DNA from: Streptomyces venezuelae
Lineage (GTDB): Bacteria; Actinomycetota; Actinomycetes; Streptomycetales; Streptomycetaceae
Reading direction: 5' to 3'
Assembly: GCF_008642375.1 (NCBI RefSeq)
Contig: NZ_CP029194.1
Coordinates: forward strand, 4,650,001-4,714,000
Length of the DNA: 64,000 nucleotides
In this document: positions 32,785 through 41,552 of the stretch, in pieces
Layout: each line of letters starts with the position of its first letter
Numbering within the stretch: the first letter of the stretch is position 1
Program-made: the position numbers and the translations under genes
The notes under the pieces: model-generated
Told to the model about the DNA's origin: nothing
Database searches by the model: none
Seen by the model: only the letters and a program-made list of their open reading frames with translations

Positions 32785-34740
32785 TCAGTCCTCGCTGGAG
32801 GAGGCCGGCAGCTGGGTCTGGATGAGCGACATGACCGAGGAGTCGGTGAGCGTCGTGACGTCGCCCAGCTCCCGGTTCTCCGCGACGTCGCGCAGCAGGC
32901 GGCGCATGATCTTGCCCGAGCGGGTCTTCGGCAGCTCCGCGACCGGGCGGACCCGCTTCGGCTTGGCGATCGGGCCGAGGGTCGCACCGACGTGGTTGCG
33001 CAGGTCGGCGACGAGGTTTTCGTCCTGGTTGGCCGAGCCGCGCAGGATGACGAAGGCGACGATGGCCTGGCCGGTGGTCTCGTCGGCGGCGCCGACGACG
33101 GCCGCCTCGGCCACGGCCGGGTGCGAGACGAGCGCCGACTCGACCTCGGTGGTCGAGATGTTGTGGCCCGAGACGAGCATGACGTCGTCGACCCGGCCGA
33201 GCAGCCAGATGTCGCCGTCCTCGTCCTTCTTGGCACCGTCACCGGCGAAGTACTTGCCCTCGAAGCGGGACCAGTACGTGTCGATGTAGCGCTGGTCGTC
33301 GCCCCAGATCGTGCGGAGCATCGACGGCCACGGCTCGGTGAGGACCAGGTAGCCGCCACCGCCGTTCGGCACCTCGTTCGCCTCGTCGTCGACGACGGTC
33401 GCGGCGATGCCGGGCAGCGGGCGCTGGGCGGAGCCCGGCTTGGTCTCGGTGACGCCCGGCAGCGGCGAGATCATCATCGCGCCGGTCTCGGTCTGCCACC
33501 AGGTGTCCACGATCGGGGTCTTGTTCGCGCCGATGTGCTCGCGGTACCAGACCCAGGCCTCGGGGTTGATCGGCTCGCCGACCGAGCCGAGCACGCGGAG
33601 GCTGGACAGGTCGAACTTCGCGGGGATGTCGTCGCCCCACTTCATGAACGTGCGGATCGCGGTGGGCGCCGTGTAGAGGATCGTGACGCCGTACTTCTGC
33701 ACGATCTCCCAGAACCGGCCCTGGTGCGGGGTGTCCGGGGTGCCCTCGTACATGACCTGCGTCGCGCCGTTGGCCAGCGGGCCGTAGACGATGTACGAGT
33801 GCCCGGTGACCCAGCCGATGTCGGCGGTGCACCAGTAGACGTCGGTCTCCGGCTTCAGGTCGAAGACCGCGTGGTGCGTGTACGCGGCCTGGGTGAGGTA
33901 GCCGCCGGAGGTGTGCAGGATGCCCTTCGGCTTACCCGTGGTGCCGGAGGTGTAGAGGATGAAGAGCGGGTGCTCCGCGTCGAAGGCCTCCGGGGTGTGC
34001 TCCGCGGACTGGCGGGCGACGATGTCGTCCCACCACACGTCGCGGCCCTCGGTGAACGCGGTGTCCTGGCCCGTACGGCGGACCACGAGGACGTGCTCGA
34101 CCTGCGGGCACTTGGCGACGGCCTCGTCGATGGCCGGCTTGAGGGCGCTCGGCTTGCCGCGGCGGTAGCCGCCGTCGGCGGTGACGACCAGCTTGGCGTC
34201 GGCGTCCTGGATGCGGGAGGCCACGGCGTCGGCCGAGAAGCCGCCGAAGACCACCGAGTGGGCGGCGCCGACGCGGGCGCAGGCCAGCATCGTGATGGCG
34301 GCCTCGGGGATCATCGGCAGGTAGACGGCGACCCGGTCGCCCTTGCGGACGCCCAGCTCGGTCAGGGCGTTGGCCGCCTTGGAGACCTCGTCCTTGAGCT
34401 CGGCGTAGGTGATGGCGCGGCTGTCGCCCGGCTCGCCCTCGAAGTGGATGGCGACCCGGTCGCCGTGGCCGGCCTCGACGTGACGGTCGACGCAGTTGTA
34501 CGCCACGTTCAGCTCGCCGTCCGCGAACCACTTGGCGAACGGCGGGTTCGACCAGTCGAGCGTCTCGGTCGGCTCGGTGGCCCAGGTCAGGCGCTTGGCC
34601 TGCTCGGCCCAGAAGCCCAGCCTGTCCGCCTTGGCCTGCTCGTACGCCTCCGCCGTCACATTGGCGTCCGCGGCCAGCTCGGCGGGCGGCGCGAACCGCC
34701 GCTCTTCCTTGAGCAGGTTGGCCAAGGATTCGTTGCTCAC
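32785..34740 (-). CDS. acs: Acetyl-CoA synthetase (AMP-forming)
   Basis: This 651-residue enzyme, the standard length, converts acetate, ATP and CoA to acetyl-CoA. Visible motifs are the P-loop 'YTSGTTGKPKG', 'TWWQTETGAMMISPLPG', 'GRVDDVMLVSGHNIST' and the C-terminal 'PKTRSGKIMRRLLR', whose Lys is the catalytic and acetylation site. The GTG at 34740 has AAAGGGAG 7 nt upstream and starts MSNESLANLLKEERRF. It is monocistronic between two terminators. Confidence 0.96.
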   Translation of the reverse strand: MSNESLANLLKEERRFAPPAELAADANVTAEAYEQAKADRLGFWAEQAKRLTWATEPTETLDWSNPPFAKWFADGELNVAYNCVDRHVEAGHGDRVAIHFEGEPGDSRAITYAELKDEVSKAANALTELGVRKGDRVAVYLPMIPEAAITMLACARVGAAHSVVFGGFSADAVASRIQDADAKLVVTADGGYRRGKPSALKPAIDEAVAKCPQVEHVLVVRRTGQDTAFTEGRDVWWDDIVARQSAEHTPEAFDAEHPLFILYTSGTTGKPKGILHTSGGYLTQAAYTHHAVFDLKPETDVYWCTADIGWVTGHSYIVYGPLANGATQVMYEGTPDTPHQGRFWEIVQKYGVTILYTAPTAIRTFMKWGDDIPAKFDLSSLRVLGSVGEPINPEAWVWYREHIGANKTPIVDTWWQTETGAMMISPLPGVTETKPGSAQRPLPGIAATVVDDEANEVPNGGGGYLVLTEPWPSMLRTIWGDDQRYIDTYWSRFEGKYFAGDGAKKDEDGDIWLLGRVDDVMLVSGHNISTTEVESALVSHPAVAEAAVVGAADETTGQAIVAFVILRGSANQDENLVADLRNHVGATLGPIAKPKRVRPVAELPKTRSGKIMRRLLRDVAENRELGDVTTLTDSSVMSLIQTQLPASSSED

Positions 34741-34864
34741 GACATCTCCCTTTCCCAGGGCGTCCTCTGTGCGTATGTGTCCCGCGTCATACCTCATCAG
34801 TCAGATGCCCGGGTGACAAGAGTCTCCAGGGAATTGGTTTAGACCTGTGAGTGACTTGACGTGG

Positions 34865-34904
34865 TGTGGCCCCTTGCTCCCGAGCGGTGGGAGAAGGGGC
34901 CACA
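34865..34904 (-). terminator. Terminator of the SulP-carbonic anhydrase gene
   Basis: An 11-bp outer stem (TGTGGCCCCTT / AAGGGGCCACA) encloses a CTCCC/GGGAG inner stem, 30 bp after the stop codon. Confidence 0.88.
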
Positions 34905-34933
34905 CAGTCTCACGGACGAGAACTCCGGATGGT

Positions 34934-37375
34934 TCAGGACGCGCGCGCCGCCTCCCTGACGTCGGCCTCTCTGGGGTCCGTCGGCATGACCTGGGTGAAG
35001 ACGTCGTCGTAGCTGTGCACCTCGTCCGTGCCGGAGAGCAGGTACGCCTGCGCCTCGCCCACGTGGAAGTACATGCCGTGCAGCGTGAGGCTGCCCTCGG
35101 CCAGCCGGCGCGCCACCGACTCGTACGCCCTGAGGTGCTCCAGCTGCTGCACCACGTTGGTCAGGCAGAGCTGCTCGACCGCGTCGGCCGGCAGCCGTCC
35201 GGAGATCCGGGCCCAGGCGTGCCGGCGGCTCGTCATCCGCTCCAGGCTCGGCCGGCCGTGCCGCAGCCAGCGCCGCAGCGGGGTCTGCGGCACCGCCGGG
35301 CCGTCCGGGGCGCTGCCCAGCAGGGCCTGCATCGCGCCGCAGCCGGAGTGGCCGCAGACGGTGATCGACTCGACCTGGAGCACGTCCACCGCGTACTCGA
35401 TCGCCGCCGCCACCGAGTCGTCCCCGCTCTCCTCGCCGGGGAGCGGGACGAGGTTGCCGACGTTGCGCACGGTGAAGAGGTCACCCGGGCCGCTGGAGGT
35501 GATCATGCTTGTGACCAGGCGGGAGTCCGCGCAGGTCAGGAAGAGCTGCGACGGGCGCTGGCCCTCGCGGGCGAGCCGGGCGAGCTCGTCCCGTACGAGC
35601 GGGGCGGTGTTCCGCTGGAACTTGCCGATGCCGCTGGCCAGATGCAGCCCCGACGTCCGCCGGGGCTCGGCGGGCTCGGCGGGTGCGTCCGGCCCCTCGG
35701 ACCCGTCCCGGGAGGCGGCGGGTCCCCCGGCCGGCAGCTCCCCGCACTGGTGGTTGTGCCACGGGGTCCAGGGGCGGCAACAGGTGGCCGCGGTCGCGTC
35801 GGAGGCCGCGGCGGCGGAGGGTTCGGCGATCCGGGCGCCGGACGGACCGGTCGTCTCGACCGTCCCGCCGTGGGCGATGTGCCCGGTCGTCCACTCGCTC
35901 AGCGTCTCGTAGGCGGCGTGGTCCATGAAGGACCCGTCCAGCTCGACCACCACGTGGGATCCCTGGGGCAGTTGGTGCAGGGCTCGGCTCAGCCGGGGGA
36001 CGGCGAGGAAGGTCAGCTGGCCCCGTACGCGCAGCAGCTGGTTCCCGTCGCGCTCCTCGCGGCTGATCCGTGTGCGGGCCAGCCGGTGCAGCGCGACGGC
36101 GATGGCCACGGCGATGCCGAGAGCGACGCCTTCGAGGATGCCGACGAGGACGACACCGGCCGTCGTCACCGCGTACACGACGACCTCGCGGTGCCGGGTG
36201 ACCGTACGGATGTGGGTGATGCTGACCATCTGGATGCCGACCACCATGACGAGCGCGGCGAGCGCGGCCAGCGGGATCAGGTCGAGCGCGGGGACGAGCA
36301 GCAGGGCCGCCAGCACGATCCACAGGCCGTGGAGCATCGTGGACGCCCGGCTCACCGCTCCCGCCGAGACGTTGGCGACGGAGCGGACCGCGACTCCCGC
36401 GACCGGCAGTCCGCCGAGCGCCCCGGAGACCATGTTGGCCGCGCCCTGTCCGGCGAGCTCGCGGTCGAGGTGGGAGCGCGGGACGCTCCGGCTGCGGTCC
36501 CCGCGGGCGGCGACCAGCTTGTCGACGGCGACGGCGGAGAGCAGCGACTGCACGCTCGTCACCAGCGTGATCGTGAGCACCCCGGCGGCGATGCCGAGGA
36601 CCGGCCCCTCGGGCAGACCGGGCAGCGCGTGACTGCTCCAGGAGGGCAGGTCGACGCGGGGCACGGAGAGCCCGGCGACGACGGCCGCCGCCGTCGCACC
36701 GGCCACCGCGACGAGCGCGGCGGGAACTCTCCGTACGAGCCGGCCGGCCCGGCCCGGAAGCTTCGGCCAGGACAGCAGGACGGTCACGGTGAGGGCGCTG
36801 ATGGCGAGCGCGGACGGGTGGATGTCCCCCAACTGGGCGGGCAGGCCGAGGACGTTGTCCACGGCGGAGCTCTGCGGGGTGCCGCCGAGCACGATGTGGA
36901 GCTGGGCGAGGGCGATGGTGACGCCGATGCCGGCCACCATGCCGTGCACGATCGCGGGCGAGACGGCGAGCGCGGAGCGGGCCACGCGCAGGGCGGACAG
37001 GCCGAGTTGGGCGAGTCCGGCGAGGACGGTGATGGCGCAGGTGGTGCGCCAGCCGTACCGCTGGATGAGCTCGGCGGTCACCACGGTGAGGCCGGCGGCG
37101 GGCCCGCTCACCTGGAGCGGGGAGCCGCCGAACCGGCCGGCGACGATGCCGCCGACGGCGGCGGCGACCAGGCCGGACTGGAGCGGCGCTCCGGTGGCGA
37201 GCGCGATGCCGAGCGAGAGCGGCAGGGCGATCAGGAAGACGGCGACCGAGGCGGACAGGTCCGCGCCCGCGATGCGGAAGCGGCGCGGACCGCCCGGGGG
37301 GCTGTGGGGCCGCTGGACTCGGGGCCGGGTGGTCTTGTGGTGGGTGGACTTGCGGGCAGGGGTGCAGAGGGTCAT
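34934..37375 (-). CDS. SulP-family anion (bicarbonate/sulfate) transporter fused to beta-carbonic anhydrase
   Basis: The 813-residue fusion has a SulP transporter (residues ~30-450, ~12 helices, with 'ALPLSLGIALATGAPLQSGL', 'GSPLQVSGPAAGLTVVTAE' and 'GALGGLPVAGVAVRS') and a short STAS-like part ('RVRGQLTFLAVPRLSRAL...VVVELDGSFMDHAAYETL'). A Pro/Ala/Gly/Cys-His-containing linker leads to a beta-carbonic anhydrase (~600-800) with zinc ligands in CADSR and GHSGCG. The anhydrase can interconvert CO2 and bicarbonate at the transporter mouth, so bicarbonate is the likely substrate. A similar fusion is known in M. tuberculosis (Rv3273). GGAGGAG lies 8 nt before the ATG. Confidence 0.94.
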   Translation of the reverse strand: MTLCTPARKSTHHKTTRPRVQRPHSPPGGPRRFRIAGADLSASVAVFLIALPLSLGIALATGAPLQSGLVAAAVGGIVAGRFGGSPLQVSGPAAGLTVVTAELIQRYGWRTTCAITVLAGLAQLGLSALRVARSALAVSPAIVHGMVAGIGVTIALAQLHIVLGGTPQSSAVDNVLGLPAQLGDIHPSALAISALTVTVLLSWPKLPGRAGRLVRRVPAALVAVAGATAAAVVAGLSVPRVDLPSWSSHALPGLPEGPVLGIAAGVLTITLVTSVQSLLSAVAVDKLVAARGDRSRSVPRSHLDRELAGQGAANMVSGALGGLPVAGVAVRSVANVSAGAVSRASTMLHGLWIVLAALLLVPALDLIPLAALAALVMVVGIQMVSITHIRTVTRHREVVVYAVTTAGVVLVGILEGVALGIAVAIAVALHRLARTRISREERDGNQLLRVRGQLTFLAVPRLSRALHQLPQGSHVVVELDGSFMDHAAYETLSEWTTGHIAHGGTVETTGPSGARIAEPSAAAASDATAATCCRPWTPWHNHQCGELPAGGPAASRDGSEGPDAPAEPAEPRRTSGLHLASGIGKFQRNTAPLVRDELARLAREGQRPSQLFLTCADSRLVTSMITSSGPGDLFTVRNVGNLVPLPGEESGDDSVAAAIEYAVDVLQVESITVCGHSGCGAMQALLGSAPDGPAVPQTPLRRWLRHGRPSLERMTSRRHAWARISGRLPADAVEQLCLTNVVQQLEHLRAYESVARRLAEGSLTLHGMYFHVGEAQAYLLSGTDEVHSYDDVFTQVMPTDPREADVREAARAS

Positions 37376-37700
37376 GTTCCCGTCTCCTCCGGGGCGGCGC
37401 GGTCGCGGCTCGTGCGGGACGAACGTGGGGGTCGCGGCCGTGGGTCACGGCGTGCAGCGGCGGGATTCCGGCTGGATCCTCGGGATGGGGAGGATCAACG
37501 CTCGGTAAACGGATCGTAATGGAGAGTAAAGTCTCCGGCATTATTTTCGGGGCAAACAGGGCAATGATTCACCGGTTCCGGTGATAGGCGAACGGAATGC
37601 CGCTTGTCGTTTCATCTCTCCGGCAGGTGTGGTGCGACGTTGACGCCGCTCGTACGGGATGCCGCTCGTACGGAAATGTGCTCTGAGGAGAGGTGGGCGG
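37376..37700. other. Divergent promoter region, non-coding
   Basis: This 325-bp gap between the transporter fusion and the lipoprotein gene shows no coding bias. It becomes relatively AT-rich at 37500-37620, consistent with promoters for both genes. No defined operator is seen. Confidence 0.35.
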
Positions 37701-39077
37701 ATGCCCGACGCCGGGAGAAGGACCGCAGTCGACAAGGCAGCGCGCGAGGCAGTCCACGAGGCAGTCCACGAAGGTGTCCACGAGGGTGCTCGCAAGGCCG
37801 TCCGCAAGAGGGCGCTAGCCGCCGGTGCCCTCGCGGTCGCCCTGATCACCGGCCTCGCCGGCTGCTCGGGCTCCGACGAAGCCGCCACGAAGGGCACGCC
37901 GGGTGGCGCGGGCGCCAAGAAGGGCCCGGCCGCGGCTCCGCCGAACGCGGTACGCCTGATCGGCGACGGTTCCACGGCCTTCACCGGAGCCCAGCCCCAC
38001 CAGCCGGTCTGGGAGCGGCTCAAGCCGGGGGAGACCCCGCCGCAGTTCGTGGTCTTCTCGTGGGACGGCGCGGGCGAGGACAGTCAGAAGCTGTTCTCCC
38101 ACTTCCGCTCGGTCGGCAAGAAGTACAACGCGACCATGACGTACTTCCTGAGCGGCGTGTACCTGCTGCCCGAGGAGAAGCGGAAGCTCTACAACCCGCC
38201 GCAGCACAACGCGGGGCGCTCCGACATCGGCTTCAACGACGTCGAGGGGATCCGTGCCACCGTCCGCGAGCTGCGTGCGGCGTGGCAGGAGGGCAACGAG
38301 ATCGGCACCCACTTCAACGGCCACTTCTGCGGGAAGGAGTCGGGCGTCGGCAACTGGTCGCCGGAGGAGTGGAAGAGCGAGATCAACCAGGCCAAGTCCT
38401 TCGTCAAGAACTGGAAGACGAACGCCGGGCTGAGCGCGGAGCAGCCGCTCCCCTTCGACTACGACAAGGAGCTCGTCGGCGCCCGCACGCCGTGCCTGGA
38501 GGGGCGGAAGAACTTCGTCCAGGCCGCGTCGCAGATGGGCTTCCGCTACGACACGAGCGGTGTCAACGACCAGATCTGGCCCAAGAAGGACCTGGGCCTC
38601 TGGGACCTGTCGATGCATCTGGTGCCGGTCCCCGGCCGCGCCTTCCAGACGCTCGCCATGGACTACAACTTCCTGGTCAACCAGTCCCCCGGTACGACCC
38701 AGGGTGATCCCTCGCAGCACGCGTACTGGGGCGACCAGATGCGGGACGGCCTGGTGCAGGCCTTCGAGCGCTCCTACCGGGGCAACCGCGCGCCGCTGGT
38801 CATCGGCAACCACTTCGAGTCCTGGAACGGCGGCACGTACATGCGCGCCATCGAGGAGACCATCGCGACGGTCTGCGTGCAGAAGGACGTCAAGTGCGTG
38901 TCCTTCCGCCAGCTCGCCGACTGGCTCGACGCCCAGGACCCCGACGTCATCGCCAAGATGCGCACCCTGAAGGTGGGCGAGGCCCCGCAGGGAGGCTGGC
39001 AGACCTTCCTGGCCGCCCAGCCCCCCGCCCCGGCGGGCGCCCCGGCAACCGGCGTCAAGCAGGCTGAACGACGCTGA
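37701..39077 (+). CDS. Polysaccharide-deacetylase-like lipoprotein
   Basis: The 458-residue product has a lipobox (TGLAGC, Cys at ~residue 56) after a hydrophobic stretch 'RALAAGALAVALITG', so it should be an exported lipoprotein. The body resembles bacterial polysaccharide deacetylase-like proteins: 'PPQFVVFSWDGAGED' (motif 1-like), 'GTHFNGHFC' (a histidine pair like the metal motif) and 'VIGNHFESWNGGTYMRAIEE'. Whether it is active is unclear. The 40 residues before the signal carry five tandem tetrapeptides (EAVH, EAVH, EGVH, EGAR, KAVR), an unusually long n-region. The ATG at 37701 follows GAGGAGAGGTGGG. Confidence 0.82.
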   Translation: MPDAGRRTAVDKAAREAVHEAVHEGVHEGARKAVRKRALAAGALAVALITGLAGCSGSDEAATKGTPGGAGAKKGPAAAPPNAVRLIGDGSTAFTGAQPHQPVWERLKPGETPPQFVVFSWDGAGEDSQKLFSHFRSVGKKYNATMTYFLSGVYLLPEEKRKLYNPPQHNAGRSDIGFNDVEGIRATVRELRAAWQEGNEIGTHFNGHFCGKESGVGNWSPEEWKSEINQAKSFVKNWKTNAGLSAEQPLPFDYDKELVGARTPCLEGRKNFVQAASQMGFRYDTSGVNDQIWPKKDLGLWDLSMHLVPVPGRAFQTLAMDYNFLVNQSPGTTQGDPSQHAYWGDQMRDGLVQAFERSYRGNRAPLVIGNHFESWNGGTYMRAIEETIATVCVQKDVKCVSFRQLADWLDAQDPDVIAKMRTLKVGEAPQGGWQTFLAAQPPAPAGAPATGVKQAERR

Positions 39078-39092
39078 GCCCTTCGCACGACC

Positions 39093-39330
39093 GGGGTTCG
39101 CCGAGCACGAACCCGGGGTCGACCTGCGCGGCCAGGTCGGCCCCGGTCCCTCTGTCCTTGCACCGCTCGCGCCGGTCGGCGCCGGGGGCGCCTCGCGGGC
39201 TTCGGGGCGCTGCGCCGGACTCCGTCCGGCGGCCGTCCGGCCCGGGGTGCGTCAGCCGAGCTGCGCGACGGCCAGGGGTTCGCCGAGCACGAACCCGGGG
39301 TCGACCTGCGCGGCCAGGTCGGACCCGGTC
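39093..39330. repeat. 56-bp direct repeat (one mismatch), copies 182 bp apart
   Basis: Bases 39093-39148 and 39275-39330 are identical except at one position. The second copy encodes the end of the CooC-like ATPase (DLAAQVDPGFVLGEP, minus strand). The first lies in the intergenic space beyond its stop codon, in another frame relative to the gene. Confidence 0.9.
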
Positions 39331-40238
39331 TTGGCGTTGCCCCAGCTCTCCGCGTTGCGGAGGTGGAAGTGGACCATCTGGCGCGTGTAGCGGTCCCAGT
39401 CGCGGTGGGCGTAAGAGTCGTCGGCCGCGTCCTGGAGGGCCTGGAGCGACATGCGGTTCTCCGCCTCCAGGAGCTCGAAGCGGGGCGGGCGGCCCTTCTC
39501 CATCGCGCGGACCCAGTCCGAGTGGCCCACCGTCACGAGCAGGTCGTCGCCGACCTCCGCGCGCAGGAAGTCCAGGTCGTCCTGGCCCTGCACCTTGTTC
39601 CCGACGACCTTCAGCGCGACGCCGAAGTCCCGCGCGTACTCCTTGTACTGGCGGTAGACCGAGACACCCTTGCGGGTCGGCTCGGCGACCAGGAAGGTCA
39701 TGTCGAAGCGGGTGAAGAGGCCGGACGCGAAGGAGTCCGAGCCCGCCGTCATGTCGACGACCACGTACTCGTCGGCCCCGTCGACCAGGTGGTTGAGGCA
39801 GAGCTCCACCGCGCCGACCTTCGAGTGGTAGCAGGACACCCCGAGGTCCGACTCCGTGAAGGGGCCGGTCGCCATCAGCCGGATGTCGCCGTCGTCCAGC
39901 CCGACCGTCCGCGCGCAGGCCTCGTAGACCGGGTTGTCCTCGCGGACCCGCAGCAGCCGCGAACCCTCCCCGGGCGGCGTCGTCTTGATCATCGTGTCGG
40001 CGGAGACGATCCGCGGGTTCGAGCCCCGCAGGTACTCCTTGATGAGCGGCAGGTGCGCGCCCATCGCGGGCATCGCGGCGGCCTCGGGCTCGGGCAGTCC
40101 GAGCGCGGCGCCCAGGTGCTGGTTGATGTCGGCGTCGACGGCGACGACCGGGGACTCGGTGGCGGCGAGGTGGCGGATGAAGAGCGAGGACAGCGTGGTC
40201 TTGCCGCTGCCGCCCTTCCCTACGAAAGCGATCTTCAT
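39252..40238 (-). CDS. CooC/MinD-type P-loop ATPase
   Basis: The 328-residue protein starts MKIAFVGKGGSGKTTLSSLF, with a deviant Walker A at the N-terminus. It continues 'VVAVDADINQHLGAALGLPE', 'YVVVDMTAGSDSF' (Walker B region) and 'FLVAEPTRKGVSVYRQY'. This matches the CooC-like group of SIMIBI NTPases, which in CO dehydrogenase operons insert nickel. No metalloenzyme gene is adjacent, so the client is unknown. The ATG at 40238 with AGGTGA 2 nt upstream is chosen; a GTG lies two codons earlier. Part of its 3' end is duplicated downstream. Confidence 0.88.
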   Translation of the reverse strand: MKIAFVGKGGSGKTTLSSLFIRHLAATESPVVAVDADINQHLGAALGLPEPEAAAMPAMGAHLPLIKEYLRGSNPRIVSADTMIKTTPPGEGSRLLRVREDNPVYEACARTVGLDDGDIRLMATGPFTESDLGVSCYHSKVGAVELCLNHLVDGADEYVVVDMTAGSDSFASGLFTRFDMTFLVAEPTRKGVSVYRQYKEYARDFGVALKVVGNKVQGQDDLDFLRAEVGDDLLVTVGHSDWVRAMEKGRPPRFELLEAENRMSLQALQDAADDSYAHRDWDRYTRQMVHFHLRNAESWGNAKTGSDLAAQVDPGFVLGEPLAVAQLG

Positions 40239-40340
40239 GTTCACCTAGCGTAGTGGCATGGATGCGCGCCGTGGTCAAGGTGCGTGAAGAAGACCACTCC
40301 ATCGTGGGGCGGGCCGCCGGGGCGCGTAGCCTCCCTACTT

Positions 40341-41210
40341 ATGAGTACGCACGCCTCTGACCCCTTGGCCGCCCTCGGCTCCCTGCCGGGCGTCGCCGAC
40401 GCGGTGGACTCCGTACGCAAGGCCGTCGACCGGGTCTACGGCCACCGTGTGATGCGCCGCCGCAGCAACGAGATCTCCTCCGAGGCGGCGCTGCGCGGCG
40501 CGCGCGGCTCGGCCGCCCTGTCCGGTGCCGACTGGGCCCTGGAGGAGGTCCGGCGGCGCACCGACTTCAGTGCCGACGCCGAGGCCCGCACGGTCGGTGC
40601 CGCCCTGCGTCTGGGTGCGGAGGCCGGGCAGCTCCTCTCCATCTGGCGCCAGTCACCCATGCGGGTGCTCGCCCGCCTCCATCTGGTCGCCTCGGGCGAC
40701 GCGGGCATTCCGGGAGGTTCCGCGGGTGCGGCCGGTACCGCGGCCGACGCCGTCGGTGATTCGGTCGGGCGGCCCCGGCTGGACGGCGAGACCGTCGACG
40801 AACCCCTCGTCGACGCCCCGCTCCCGACGCCCTCCGAGGTGGCCGGCCGTCTCGACGGGCTCGCGGAGCTGATCGTCGCGGGCGGCGAGGCCCCGGCGCT
40901 CGTGACGGCCGCGATCGTGCACGGCGAGCTCCTCGCCCTGCGCCCCTTCACCTCGTACAACGGCCTGGTCGCGCGGGCGGCGGAGCGGATCGTGCTGGTC
41001 GGCAGCGGCCTCGACCCCAAGGCGATCTGCCCGGCCGAGGTCGGCCACGCCGAGCAGGGGACGGCGGCGTACCTCGCCGCGTTCGAGGGGTACCTGTCGG
41101 GCACCCCGGAGGGTGTGGGCGGCTGGATCGCGCACTGCGGCCGCTCGGTCGAGCTGGGGGTCCGGGAGTCGACGGCCGTCTGCGAGGCGCTTCAGCGCGG
41201 CGCGGCCTGA
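40341..41210 (+). CDS. Fic-like protein with degenerate active site
   Basis: The 289-residue all-helical protein contains 'AAIVHGELLALRPFTSYNGLVARAAERIVLVGSGLDP'. The position and spacing recall the Fic motif HPFxxGNGRxxR, but His is replaced by Arg and GNGR by YNGL, so AMP transfer is unlikely. Upstream 'SSEAALRGARGSAALSGADWALEEV' fits the Fic N-lobe. From memory the M. tuberculosis gene in this position (Rv3662c) is of the same family. An Ala/Gly-rich insert lies at ~130-160. The ATG at 40341 is used. It converges on the HAD gene. Confidence 0.72.
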   Translation: MSTHASDPLAALGSLPGVADAVDSVRKAVDRVYGHRVMRRRSNEISSEAALRGARGSAALSGADWALEEVRRRTDFSADAEARTVGAALRLGAEAGQLLSIWRQSPMRVLARLHLVASGDAGIPGGSAGAAGTAADAVGDSVGRPRLDGETVDEPLVDAPLPTPSEVAGRLDGLAELIVAGGEAPALVTAAIVHGELLALRPFTSYNGLVARAAERIVLVGSGLDPKAICPAEVGHAEQGTAAYLAAFEGYLSGTPEGVGGWIAHCGRSVELGVRESTAVCEALQRGAA

Positions 41211-41216
41211 CGAGGG

Positions 41217-41278
41217 CCCGTTTCCGGCACCGGATCCGGTTGCGATCCAGAACCGGGCCGGAAACGGGTTGCGGCGGC
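41217..41278 (+). terminator. Terminator-like structure of the Fic-like gene
   Basis: A 12-bp perfect outer stem (CCCGTTTCCGGC / GCCGGAAACGGG) surrounds a 38-nt interior holding the palindrome ACCGGATCCGGT (41229-41240). It starts 7 bp after the stop. The remaining gap to 41552 has no visible gene. Confidence 0.7.
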
Positions 41279-41552
41279 ACCAGGTCTGGTACCGCCGCTG
41301 GCACGTCTACCCAGTTACCATGCGTCCTCGATAAGTGCCCATCAGGCCGGGAACTTTGCCCTTGGCCTGGTGCGGCTGGCCCGTAATCGACGGGTCGACG
41401 TCGCGTGGGTGCTCGGTTTCTGTGCTAGGTCCGTGGGGCCTTCATGCTCAACAGGTGATCCTCTCGGATGTCCTCGGTCTCGCGGGCCTGATTCCTTTCT
41501 ACTCCTGTCGGCGGGATAGCGAAAGTGCTGGCTCCGCTTCTTTGCTCATTGC

